Part shown: positions 1 to 6,566 of the stretch, one piece after another
Numbering within the stretch: position 1 is the stretch's first letter
How the letters are laid out: every line of letters begins with the position of its first letter
Assembly: GCA_020437875.1 (NCBI GenBank)
Contig: JAGQVR010000061.1
Span: 1 to 12,589 of the forward strand
Reading direction: 5' to 3'
Origin: Flavobacteriales bacterium
Lineage (GTDB): Bacteria; Bacteroidota; Bacteroidia; Flavobacteriales_F; PHOS-HE28
Length of the DNA stretch: 12,589 nucleotides
The notes under the pieces: model-generated
Seen by the model: only the letters and a program-made list of their open reading frames with translations
Database searches by the model: none
Told to the model about the DNA's origin: nothing
Translations under genes and position numbers: made by a program

Positions 1-1
1 G

Positions 2-1810
2 GACATCATCGGGCCACAGCACGACCTGCCACCCCAACGAAAGGTGGAGCAGCGCAAGGCTATGCGCTGGTTGCGTCGACAACAGCGTTCTGAGAAGTGG
101 CGCGTTGAGACCTACATCACGCCGCGCCTGAGGATCATGCTGGCCCGGAGCAGTGCGCACTACGACAAGGAACTGCTGCGCGATGTGCTCTGGCAGAACC
201 ACATCAACGGCGCCATCTTCGAGGTGGTGCTCGTGCTCACGTTCATCGCCCTGGGCGCCTTCAGCGACCTCCGGTTCTTCGCGATCCCCGCCGGGGCCAG
301 CGCCTTCCTCCTGCTCACCATGTTCATCATGGTCATCAGCGCCCTCTTCAGCTGGTTGCAGGGCTGGACAGGGACCGTCATCATCGTGGTCATCCTCGGG
401 CTGAACCTTCTGAGCCAGCACACCGACTTCCTGTATGACAACCATGCCTACGGGCTGGACTACACTGTTGAGCCGGCCACCTATGACCGGGCGAACATCT
501 TCGCACTGGCCCATGACACGGCGGCGGCCAGAACGGATGCGCAGGCCCTGCTCGGCACATTGGAACGTTGGAAGACGGACAACATGGCCCTGGGCGACGG
601 CGGCTCCAAGCCGCCCATGGTGATCGTCAATACCAGCGGAGGAGGCTTGCGGGCGACCTTGTGGACATTACTGTGCATGCAGCATGCGGACAGCCTGCTC
701 GGTGGCGAGCTCATGGAACGCACGGCGTTCGTGACCGGATCCTCCGGGGGGTTGATCGGCGCGGTCTATTACCGGCAGCTGTATCTGGCCCAGCAGGAGG
801 GTATGGACACCGACCCGAACGACCCGGCCATCCTGGACGAGGTGAGCACCGACATGTTGAACCCGCTCGCGTTCAGCTTCGTGACCAATGACATGTTCGT
901 GCGTTACCGCAGTGTGACCGACCGTGGCTTGCACTACACGCTGGACCGGGGATACACCTTCGAGCGACGCCTCAATGAGAACACCCGGGGGCTGCTCGAT
1001 GTCCGGCTGAACGACCTGGTGGAACCCGAGCGTGAAGCACGGATCCCGCTGATGGCCATGGCTCCCGCATCGATCAACGATGGCCGCCGGTTGGTGATCG
1101 CTTCTCAGCCCATGGCCTTCCTCACCAACATCGTACCCGATGGTGAACTGCACAATACAGGCCAGCCGGAATCGATCGAGTTCCAGCGCTTGTTCCATGA
1201 CCAGGACGCCGGTGAACTGAAGTTGACGAGCGCACTGCGGATGAACGCGACCTTCCCTTACATCACGCCACTGGTCACCTTGCCGAGCAAGCCGGCCATG
1301 CGTGTGATGGATGCAGGGCTCCGCGATAACTACGGATATCGGATCTCCCTCGCCTTCCTGCACACCTACCGCGATTGGATCGCGGCCAACACCAGCGGTG
1401 TGGTGGTGATCCAGATGCGCGATACCCAGAAGGAACTGGAGGTGAAGCCAAGCAACTCGTCGCTCCTGAGCCGCGTGCTCGATCCGCTCGGAAGCGTGTA
1501 TGACAACGTGGTGCGCGTACAGGACCAGGACTATGACCTCATGCTGAAGCAGGCCAGCGGCTGGATGGAGGTCCCGATGGAGGTGATCGACATCCAACTA
1601 CGCCATACCGACGAGGACCAGATATCACTGAGCTGGCATCTCACCGCCCTGGAACGAAGCCGCGTGCTGCGCAGCATCGGATCGGACGAGAACCAGGGCG
1701 CTTTCCAACGGCTCCAGGAGCTCATCGGTGGCAAGGGGAACGCTACGCGGATCCTCGCTGGCGGTGATACCGCACGAGGCCCTGGAGCGGATCAGGCTCC
1801 ACGACACTGA
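2..1810 (+). CDS. Membrane-anchored patatin-like phospholipase, 5' partial
   Basis: The product is probably a serine lipid acyl hydrolase of the patatin family, which uses a Ser-Asp dyad. The frame is open to the left edge of the window, so the gene starts outside it; a GTG at 44 is only an internal codon or a possible late start. Numbering from that GTG, three hydrophobic stretches (about residues 56-72, 80-102 and 109-123) suggest membrane anchoring. Next come the glycine-rich oxyanion motif SGGGLRA (198-204), the nucleophile elbow GSSGG (232-236, predicted nucleophile Ser234) and the Asp motif MDAGLRDNYG (predicted Asp423). All expected catalytic pieces are present in order. The last 68 bases run antisense through the end of the converging kinase gene, and the low-complexity tail (Gly, Ala, Arg, His) there is probably not part of the fold. 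The substrate cannot be read from the sequence. Confidence 0.88.
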   Translation, partial: DIIGPQHDLPPQRKVEQRKAMRWLRRQQRSEKWRVETYITPRLRIMLARSSAHYDKELLRDVLWQNHINGAIFEVVLVLTFIALGAFSDLRFFAIPAGASAFLLLTMFIMVISALFSWLQGWTGTVIIVVILGLNLLSQHTDFLYDNHAYGLDYTVEPATYDRANIFALAHDTAAARTDAQALLGTLERWKTDNMALGDGGSKPPMVIVNTSGGGLRATLWTLLCMQHADSLLGGELMERTAFVTGSSGGLIGAVYYRQLYLAQQEGMDTDPNDPAILDEVSTDMLNPLAFSFVTNDMFVRYRSVTDRGLHYTLDRGYTFERRLNENTRGLLDVRLNDLVEPEREARIPLMAMAPASINDGRRLVIASQPMAFLTNIVPDGELHNTGQPESIEFQRLFHDQDAGELKLTSALRMNATFPYITPLVTLPSKPAMRVMDAGLRDNYGYRISLAFLHTYRDWIAANTSGVVVIQMRDTQKELEVKPSNSSLLSRVLDPLGSVYDNVVRVQDQDYDLMLKQASGWMEVPMEVIDIQLRHTDEDQISLSWHLTALERSRVLRSIGSDENQGAFQRLQELIGGKGNATRILAGGDTARGPGADQAPRH

Positions 1811-2615
1811 GCGTCATTCCATGGTCCTGGAGGATCGTGGCCAAGAGGGAACGGAAACCGAAGGCCACCGATCCGGTCGCGAACACCCGTGTGCGTTGGT
1901 CGTGGCCGAAGTAACGCACCAACAACTCCGCAAGTACCTGGAACCGGCTCTGGATGAGTTCCCGCGCATAGGGATCCTCCAGATGAGGCGCCAGCAAGGC
2001 GGTGTATGCCGCGAGCTCACGCGCAGGATGAAGGGCACCATGGATCCGTGCAAGCACCTCCTTGAGGTCCGGACCCTGCGATCCGAAAAGGACGTGATGC
2101 ATGGCCTCGGGTATCCGGTGGTGGAAAGCATCCTGCAACAAATGGCGTCCAATGTCCGCACCGCTTCCTTCATCACCCAGGAGGTAGCCAAGGGAAGGCA
2201 TCGGAGTGACCAGGTCATTGCCATCGAAATAGCCGGCGTTCATCCCGGTGCCAAGTATGAGCACCAAGCCTGTATCGCCCTCGGCAAGACCGAGCGCGGC
2301 ACCGAGCAGATCCGTAGCCACCTCCACGTGGGCATCCGGCCAAACGCCCGCGATGGCCGCGGTCATCCGTGCCTGTCGATCCCCGCTACCACATCCCGCC
2401 CCATAGATCCGCACCGTATCTGCCTTCAGCGCAGGTGTATCACACCCCTCCAGCAGGAGCCTGAGGTCCGAGGAGAAGCGGTCCCCATCGCCACTGAGCG
2501 GGTTGAATCCGGGCCATCGCTCTCCCTTGATCGGCCAGATACGGGCATCCCCATCCTCGGTAAGCACCGCCCAACGCGACGATGAGCCACCGATCTCCCC
2601 GATCACCTGCACCAT
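1743..2615 (-). CDS. BadF/BadG/BcrA/BcrD-type ATPase, N-acetylglucosamine kinase-like
   Basis: This 290-residue protein belongs to the ASKHA (sugar kinase/Hsp70/actin) fold. Its Bacteroidota relatives are usually annotated as N-acetylglucosamine kinase-like, phosphorylating a sugar or amino sugar with ATP in the cytoplasm. Visible motifs are the first phosphate loop (EIGGSSSRW, residues 7-15), the region with the likely catalytic Asp (VATDLLGAALG, Asp102), the second phosphate loop (ILGTGMNAG, 120-128), the signature YLLGDEGSGADIG (144-156), and a C-terminal nucleotide-binding ATGSVA (247-252). The first loop has Glu where an Asp is usual, which is conservative but worth noting. Length is normal. 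The ATG at 2615 is followed immediately by the first beta strand, so the start is well placed. It lies 43 bases after the response regulator stop and may be co-transcribed. Its 3' end overlaps the patatin gene. The substrate is inferred from family only. Confidence 0.85.
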   Translation of the reverse strand: MVQVIGEIGGSSSRWAVLTEDGDARIWPIKGERWPGFNPLSGDGDRFSSDLRLLLEGCDTPALKADTVRIYGAGCGSGDRQARMTAAIAGVWPDAHVEVATDLLGAALGLAEGDTGLVLILGTGMNAGYFDGNDLVTPMPSLGYLLGDEGSGADIGRHLLQDAFHHRIPEAMHHVLFGSQGPDLKEVLARIHGALHPARELAAYTALLAPHLEDPYARELIQSRFQVLAELLVRYFGHDQRTRVFATGSVAFGFRSLLATILQDHGMTLSVVEPDPLQGLVRYHRQRGSA

Positions 2616-2619
2616 GCCC

Positions 2620-2627
2620 GAAAGGTA
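2620..2627 (-). promoter_or_regulatory. Weak -7-like element before the kinase gene
   Basis: On the minus strand the gap between the regulator and kinase genes contains TACCTTTC, one mismatch from the Bacteroidota -7 consensus TAnnTTTG, only four bases before the kinase ATG. It lies within a 12-mer, CCGGCTACCTTT, that also occurs at the perfect -7 element before ispH. With such short spacing the transcript would be close to leaderless, so the match may be chance. Confidence 0.25.
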
Positions 2628-2658
2628 GCCGGGTCCCGATGCATCGGTACCGGCCGGA

Positions 2659-3336
2659 TCAGGCGCGATCGAACAGGAACTTGTTGGGGCTGATGAAGCC
2701 GTTCTTCACCGCGTAGAGCACCACCGCTGCGGTATTGTTCACTCCGAGCTTCTGCATGATGTTGCGGCGGTGCGCGATCACAGTGTGGGCGCTCAGGTTC
2801 AACTCCTCGGCGATCCGGGTGTAGGAGCGTCCCTCCGCGATGAGCGTGATCACCTGGCACTCACGGTCGCTGAGGGCGACCGGGGCACAGCTGAGCGGTT
2901 CGGCCAGGAAGCGTTCCACATCCACCGAAGCCTTCTTCAATACCTCCAACACCTTGCCGCAGTAGAAGCGGCTTCCATCCGCGGTCTCGGTCACCGCCTC
3001 GATGATCTCCCGGACATCACAGTCCTTGCGGATGTAGCTCGTGACACCCGCCCGTACAGCCGCCATCAACGTGGCCGTGGACGGGGCCGTGGTGATGCTG
3101 ATGAACTTGGTGGTGCGCGACCGTTTCAGACCGTCCTTGATGGCTTGGGCCCCGAAGCCCTCCCCGGTATGGTCCAGGAGGACCACATGGGGCTTGTGAC
3201 GGACGATCATAGCCTGCATGGCCACCGGATCACGGGCCACACCGACCACCTCCACGCGCGTGGCTTCGGACAGGATGGTCCGCAGACCGATCAAGGCCAG
3301 TTCACTCCGGTCCGCGAGCAGGGTTCGAACGATCAT
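2659..3336 (-). CDS. Response regulator, receiver plus LuxR/NarL-type HTH
   Basis: This is a 225-residue two-component transcription factor. The N-terminal receiver domain (about 1-120) has the likely phosphoacceptor Asp55 in VVLLDHTGEG, Thr82/Thr83 at the switch position and the conserved Lys104 in YIRKD. The acidic pocket near the N-terminus reads LLADRSE, so one of the two usual acidic residues is replaced by Arg10; Mg2+ binding or phosphorylation may differ from the norm. A GerE-type helix-turn-helix (about 153-213) has the family pattern LSDRECQVITLIAEG followed by the recognition helix around HTVIAHRRNIMQKLG. The ATG is preceded by a purine-rich AAAGAAGG. No histidine kinase is encoded in the window, so it is an orphan here. 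It has its own -7 promoter element 28 bases upstream. Target genes are unknown; the downstream sugar kinase is one candidate. Confidence 0.93.
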   Translation of the reverse strand: MIVRTLLADRSELALIGLRTILSEATRVEVVGVARDPVAMQAMIVRHKPHVVLLDHTGEGFGAQAIKDGLKRSRTTKFISITTAPSTATLMAAVRAGVTSYIRKDCDVREIIEAVTETADGSRFYCGKVLEVLKKASVDVERFLAEPLSCAPVALSDRECQVITLIAEGRSYTRIAEELNLSAHTVIAHRRNIMQKLGVNNTAAVVLYAVKNGFISPNKFLFDRA

Positions 3337-3364
3337 CCTTCTTTAGAACGATTCTTAACAAGGG

Positions 3365-3372
3365 CAAATGTA
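3365..3372 (-). promoter_or_regulatory. -7 promoter element for the response regulator
   Basis: TACATTTG on the minus strand matches the Bacteroidota consensus TAnnTTTG at every fixed position. It lies in the 68-base gap between ribonuclease Z and the regulator, 28 bases before the regulator ATG. No clear -33 TTTG is visible; a CTTTTCC about 20 bases upstream is the nearest T-rich run. A short inverted repeat, AGAA-CGA-TTCT (3345-3355), lies between this element and the start codon. Confidence 0.65.
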
Positions 3373-3404
3373 CCCATGGATCGCTTCCCTCGGAAAAGAG
3401 ATCA

Positions 3405-4325
3405 TCAACCGATGTGGAATACCCCGCCTTCGTAGGAAAGTTCCGTGTTCAGGAACACGGGACGCGCTTCCTCCAACAGGACCTCCGCATGCTTGTACCG
3501 CGAGCTGAAATGCCCCAGCAGCAACCTGCCGACGCCGGCATCCCGTGCGATCATAGCGGCCTGCTCCGCCGTGCTATGCATGGTCTCCTTCGCGCGTGCC
3601 GCCATGGCCGTGGTGAAGGTGGCCTCGTGGTAGAGCAGGTCAACGCCTTTGAGATAGGGGATCAGGGACGGTGCATAGGCCGTGTCCGAACAATAGGCAT
3701 ACGCCCTTGCCGGCAGCGGTGGCAGGGTGAGTTCCGCGTTCGGGATGGGTTCCGAATCACCGAGTCTGAGGTCCTCTCCCATCTTCACAGCGTTGCGCCT
3801 AAACTTCGGGATCGATGAGACACGATCCGGCCGGAGCAGCAATGGTCCCGGGCGTTCGCGGAACACGAAACCGGTACAGGGAATGCGGTGCTGCAGTTCG
3901 AGTGCCGTCACCACGACATGTTCATCCTCCATCAACAAGGTGCCATTCACCGGAGTCGTGACCCGCATATGCAGGGGATAGCGCAGGTAGGTGGCCGAAG
4001 CGCGGAGTTGGACGCCGATGATCTCCTGCAATTCCTTCGGCCCGTGGATGGTCAATGGCTGCTGGCGTCCCATGAGGTGCATGGAGCTGATCAGGCCCAT
4101 GAGCCCCAGGAAGTGGTCGCCGTGGAGGTGGCTGATGAAGATGTCCGAGATCCGCTGGAAGTTGAAGCCGATGGCCCGCAAACGTTCCTGGGTGCCCTCC
4201 CCGCAGTCGACCAGGTAGCAGCCACCGCTCACCTGCACCAGTTGCGCAGTGGGATAACGACCTCGTGCGGGCAGCGCTGCTCCCGTACCAAGGGTGATGA
4301 GGGTGAAGGGTGGACGCTGATGCAT
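3405..4325 (-). CDS. rnz: Ribonuclease Z
   Basis: This is a metallo-beta-lactamase-fold endonuclease that removes 3' trailers from tRNA precursors. The 306-residue length is normal for the short bacterial form. The opening LITLGTGAALPA and LVDCGEGTQERL are typical of the family. The zinc-binding motif HLHGDH (His66, His68, Asp70, His71) is intact, and further ligands are likely His146 (LQHRIP), Asp214 (CSDTAY) and His272 (LLGHFSSRY). The stretch LLYHEATFT (230-238) is also a family hallmark. The start at 4325 places MHQRPPFTLI directly before the first strand, with no room for a longer N-terminus without crossing a hairpin. A terminator-like hairpin ends 12 bases upstream of the ATG, and no -7 element is seen in the last 300 bases of the upstream gene, so how it is transcribed is unclear. 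Confidence 0.96.
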   Translation of the reverse strand: MHQRPPFTLITLGTGAALPARGRYPTAQLVQVSGGCYLVDCGEGTQERLRAIGFNFQRISDIFISHLHGDHFLGLMGLISSMHLMGRQQPLTIHGPKELQEIIGVQLRASATYLRYPLHMRVTTPVNGTLLMEDEHVVVTALELQHRIPCTGFVFRERPGPLLLRPDRVSSIPKFRRNAVKMGEDLRLGDSEPIPNAELTLPPLPARAYAYCSDTAYAPSLIPYLKGVDLLYHEATFTTAMAARAKETMHSTAEQAAMIARDAGVGRLLLGHFSSRYKHAEVLLEEARPVFLNTELSYEGGVFHIG

Positions 4326-4337
4326 GGTGGGAACGAA

Positions 4338-4359
4338 GAAGGCCCCGTTCGGGGCCTTC
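4338..4359 (-). terminator. Hairpin terminator after the small T9SS gene
   Basis: A perfect 9-bp stem (GAAGGCCCC paired with GGGGCCTTC) closes a 4-base GAAC loop on the minus strand. It begins 22 bases after the T9SS stop codon and is followed by the moderately T-rich TTCGTTCC, so it fits an intrinsic terminator with a weak U-tract. It sits just before the ribonuclease Z start codon, so it may instead attenuate transcription or influence ribosome access for rnz. Confidence 0.65.
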
Positions 4360-4381
4360 CAATTCGTTGCTCAAGAAAAGT

Positions 4382-5152
4382 TCACCGCTGCAAGGCCATG
4401 CGCCCGGTGAAGGTATCCCCACCTGACTGGATCTTATACAGATAGACACCGGTCGGAAGGTCCGATCCATCGAAGTTCACCTTGTTCGACCCGGCCTTCA
4501 CCTGCACCGATTGGTCCCAGATCTCCTCACCCACCAGGTTGAAGACGCGCACCCGCGCGATACCAGCTATACCCGATTGGAACTCGATGCTCGTCCGCGC
4601 CGAGAACGGGTTGGGCACGTTGCGCACCCCGCTCAGACCGGGCGCCACATTCACGATGCTCGTGCTTCCATCAGTGATCACGATCTCATAGCCCCCGAAG
4701 GTGATATCCTGGGAGACCGGTATCGGTACCACGATGGTGACCGTTGACCAGGCCCGCACGTTGAGTTCCAAGGGATAGCTACCCAAAGCCGTCGGCGTTC
4801 CTTCGATGAGTCCGCAACCCAGCATCTCCGGGAGGTAGGTGCATGATGCCGGGGTCTGCGAGTTACAGAGGACGGCAAGACCGGGTGGCAGTCCGTTCAC
4901 CCCGAGCAACTGGATGCTATCGAGGGGCAATGCAGGATATGGGGGATCAGCTGGTATCTGCGAGGCGTTGCTCGGCACGATGATGTTCAGCGTATCGCTG
5001 TAGAACTGGCTCAGCACACCGGCGCGGAAGTTCTCCGTGGTGTCAGGCCATACGCCGAACACACTGTCAGCGTAGAGTGGGTCCGGCGTGCATTGGGCGG
5101 CCGCCCATCCACCCACCAGGGTGAAAGCGGCGCAGAGTAGGGTTCTCCTCAT
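4382..5152 (-). CDS. Secreted T9SS type A sorting-domain protein with Ig-like domain
   Basis: This is a 256-residue exported protein of unknown specific role. Residues 1-20 form a signal peptide (charged MRR, hydrophobic core, AAAQ end); the -1 residue is Gln, so the following Cys is not a lipobox. The middle has the pattern of a putative Ig (He_PIG-like) domain: GLPPGLAV (87-94), then LIEGTPTALGSYPLELNV (115-132). The C-terminal about 80 residues are a T9SS type A sorting domain: VPNPFSARTSIEF, then VRVFNLVGEEIW and DLPTGVYLYKIQ. T9SS would carry it across the outer membrane and attach or release it at the cell surface. The ATG is four bases after the STAS gene stop, so the two are almost certainly one transcript. 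A hairpin follows the stop. No catalytic motif was recognised. Confidence 0.85.
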   Translation of the reverse strand: MRRTLLCAAFTLVGGWAAAQCTPDPLYADSVFGVWPDTTENFRAGVLSQFYSDTLNIIVPSNASQIPADPPYPALPLDSIQLLGVNGLPPGLAVLCNSQTPASCTYLPEMLGCGLIEGTPTALGSYPLELNVRAWSTVTIVVPIPVSQDITFGGYEIVITDGSTSIVNVAPGLSGVRNVPNPFSARTSIEFQSGIAGIARVRVFNLVGEEIWDQSVQVKAGSNKVNFDGSDLPTGVYLYKIQSGGDTFTGRMALQR

Positions 5153-5156
5153 GGGC

Positions 5157-5528
5157 TCAGTCCTTGTTCACGTCCTTCTCGATCTCCTCCATGTACAAGA
5201 GGTCCACCGCCTCAGCGGGGGTGGGTGTGATGGAGAGGACGCTCTCCAACTGCGAGATCTGTACCAATTTCTGCACCGGCTCCTGCAGGCCACAGACCAC
5301 CAGGGTGCCGTTGACGCTCTTGCACAGGCGATTGGCCACCAACAAGGCGCTCAACCCGCTCGAGTCGCAGTAGCGCGTGGTCGTCAGGTCGATGATGACG
5401 TTGCGAACGCCGGTCTTGTTCAGGTACACCAGCTCACTCTTCAGCTCCGGCGCACAGGTCGTGTCCAACTTGTCAACGTTGCTCGTGACCAGCGTGTAGC
5501 GGCCTTTATCCTCGATGGTGAAGTTCAT
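5157..5528 (-). CDS. STAS-domain protein, anti-sigma factor antagonist-like
   Basis: This is a single-domain STAS protein of 123 residues, related to SpoIIAA/RsbV anti-anti-sigma factors, which bind an anti-sigma kinase and are switched by phosphorylation of a Ser. The motif CDSSGLSALL carries the conserved DSSG, with predicted phosphorylated Ser57. The preceding strand NVIIDLTT and the ending GLQEPVQKLVQISQLESVL also match the family. An in-frame ATG at 5561 would add 11 residues, but a -7 element (5549-5556) falls between it and the ATG at 5528. A transcript from that promoter could only use 5528, which also gives the standard STAS N-terminus. No anti-sigma kinase, phosphatase or sigma factor is encoded nearby. 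It shares a transcript with the T9SS gene four bases downstream. Confidence 0.9.
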   Translation of the reverse strand: MNFTIEDKGRYTLVTSNVDKLDTTCAPELKSELVYLNKTGVRNVIIDLTTTRYCDSSGLSALLVANRLCKSVNGTLVVCGLQEPVQKLVQISQLESVLSITPTPAEAVDLLYMEEIEKDVNKD

Positions 5529-5548
5529 GGTCCTGGTTGGCTTCCCGC

Positions 5549-5556
5549 CAAATATA
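5549..5556 (-). promoter_or_regulatory. -7 promoter element for the STAS-T9SS unit
   Basis: TATATTTG on the minus strand is a perfect TAnnTTTG match, 20 bases before the STAS ATG at 5528 in an otherwise very GC-rich gap. No TTTG is visible at the expected -33 position; a tandem GC-rich repeat occupies that space instead. The element decides the start codon of the STAS gene. Confidence 0.7.
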
Positions 5557-5557
5557 A

Positions 5558-5576
5558 TCACGCCCCGTCACGCCCC
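5558..5576 (-). repeat. Tandem 9-bp direct repeat, possible operator
   Basis: On the minus strand GGGGCGTGA occurs twice, separated by one C, giving an exact 10-base period, about one helical turn. It ends one base before the -7 element of the STAS promoter, where the -33 region should be. The position and helical phasing suggest a site for an activator or repressor. Only two copies exist, in GC-rich sequence, so chance is possible. Confidence 0.4.
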
Positions 5577-5580
5577 CCCG

Positions 5581-5596
5581 ACGCCAGGTCCGGCGT
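5581..5596 (-). terminator. Weak hairpin after pyrB
   Basis: ACGCC and GGCGT form a 5-bp stem around a 6-base loop, starting four bases after the pyrB stop. It is followed by a G-run and not a T-run, so it is a poor intrinsic terminator. It may only help end or stabilise the pyr transcript. Confidence 0.25.
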
Positions 5597-5600
5597 AGTT

Positions 5601-6566
5601 TCAAACACCGGCGCGTGGGATACGTGCCGCCAGCAGGTACAGGACGGCCATGCGGATGGCCACCCCGTTCTCCACCTGGTCGAGGATGATGCTGTTGGCA
5701 TGGTCGGCCACCTCGCTCGTCACCTCCACCCCCCGATTGATCGGCCCGGGGTGCATGATCACGATCTCCTTGCCCAGCCTTCGGTAGCGTTCGAGGTCCA
5801 GGCCGTAGCGCATGGCATACTCGCGCAGGCTGGGGAAGTTGGCCACGCCATCGCCGCCCTGCCTTTCCAGCTGGATCCGCAGCATGTTGGCCACATCGCA
5901 CCACTTCAAGGCCTTGTCCAGGTCGGGTTCAACGCGTACACCGAGTGTGTTGATGTAACGCGGCATCAACGTCCGGGGACCGCATAACATCACCTCGGCA
6001 CCGAGCTTCTGCAGGCAGAAGATGTTGCTGAGCGCGACACGGCTGTGGAGGATGTCGCCTACGATCAACACCTTCCTCCCCTTCACCTTGCCGAGCTTCT
6101 CGCGGATGCTGTACGCGTCCAGCAGGGCCTGTGTCGGGTGTTCGTGCGTGCCGTCGCCGGCGTTCACGATCCGCGCATCCACATGGCGGCTCAGGAATAC
6201 ACCCGCACCGGGATCGGGATGGCGCATCACCACCATGTCCACCTTCATGGCCAGGATGTTGTTCACCGTATCCACCAGGGTCTCGCCCTTGCTCACGCTG
6301 CTGCCGCTGCTGCTGAAGTTCACCACATCGGCGCTCAGGCGTTTCTCCGCCAGCTCGAAGCTCACACGCGTCCGGGTGCTGCTCTCGAAGAAGAGGTTGG
6401 CGATGGTGATGTCGCGCAGCGACGGCACCTTCTTGATCGGTCGATTGAGGACCTCCTTGAAGCCGTCGGCCGTGCGGAAGATGAGTTCGATGTCATCCAC
6501 CGACAGCTCCTTGATCCCGAGGAGGTGCTCGACGCTCAATTGTTCGCTGGGGACGTGTTCGCTCAT
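5601..6566 (-). CDS. pyrB: Aspartate carbamoyltransferase catalytic subunit
   Basis: The enzyme joins carbamoyl phosphate and L-aspartate to form N-carbamoyl-L-aspartate, the committed step of pyrimidine synthesis, in the cytoplasm. The 321-residue protein has the carbamoyl phosphate-binding ESSTRTRVSFE (61-71), the SKGE loop with Lys93, HEHPTQALLD (141-150), the HSRVA segment with Arg176, and HPGPINRGVE (272-281). All expected active-site elements are intact. An upstream in-frame extension lies inside pyrR and looks random, while the ATG at 6566 overlaps the pyrR stop as ATGA. This arrangement normally implies translational coupling and supports the start. No regulatory subunit gene pyrI is present in the window, so allosteric control of the E. 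coli type is not supported here. Confidence 0.97.
   Translation of the reverse strand: MSEHVPSEQLSVEHLLGIKELSVDDIELIFRTADGFKEVLNRPIKKVPSLRDITIANLFFESSTRTRVSFELAEKRLSADVVNFSSSGSSVSKGETLVDTVNNILAMKVDMVVMRHPDPGAGVFLSRHVDARIVNAGDGTHEHPTQALLDAYSIREKLGKVKGRKVLIVGDILHSRVALSNIFCLQKLGAEVMLCGPRTLMPRYINTLGVRVEPDLDKALKWCDVANMLRIQLERQGGDGVANFPSLREYAMRYGLDLERYRRLGKEIVIMHPGPINRGVEVTSEVADHANSIILDQVENGVAIRMAVLYLLAARIPRAGV

Noticed and set aside
44..46. GTG as the true start of the patatin gene
   Set aside because: The frame is open to the window edge and the sequence before the GTG reads as plausible protein, so the gene is treated as truncated.
668..1597. A 309-codon minus-strand open frame inside the patatin gene
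   Set aside because: His/Val-rich antisense shadow with no motif; the patatin catalytic motifs are on the plus strand.
1728..2585. A 285-codon plus-strand open frame opposite the kinase gene
   Set aside because: No domain pattern, while the minus strand shows all kinase motifs.
5529..5561. An earlier ATG for the STAS protein
   Set aside because: It lies upstream of or within the promoter element, so the message from that promoter would not contain it, and the extra residues do not match STAS proteins.
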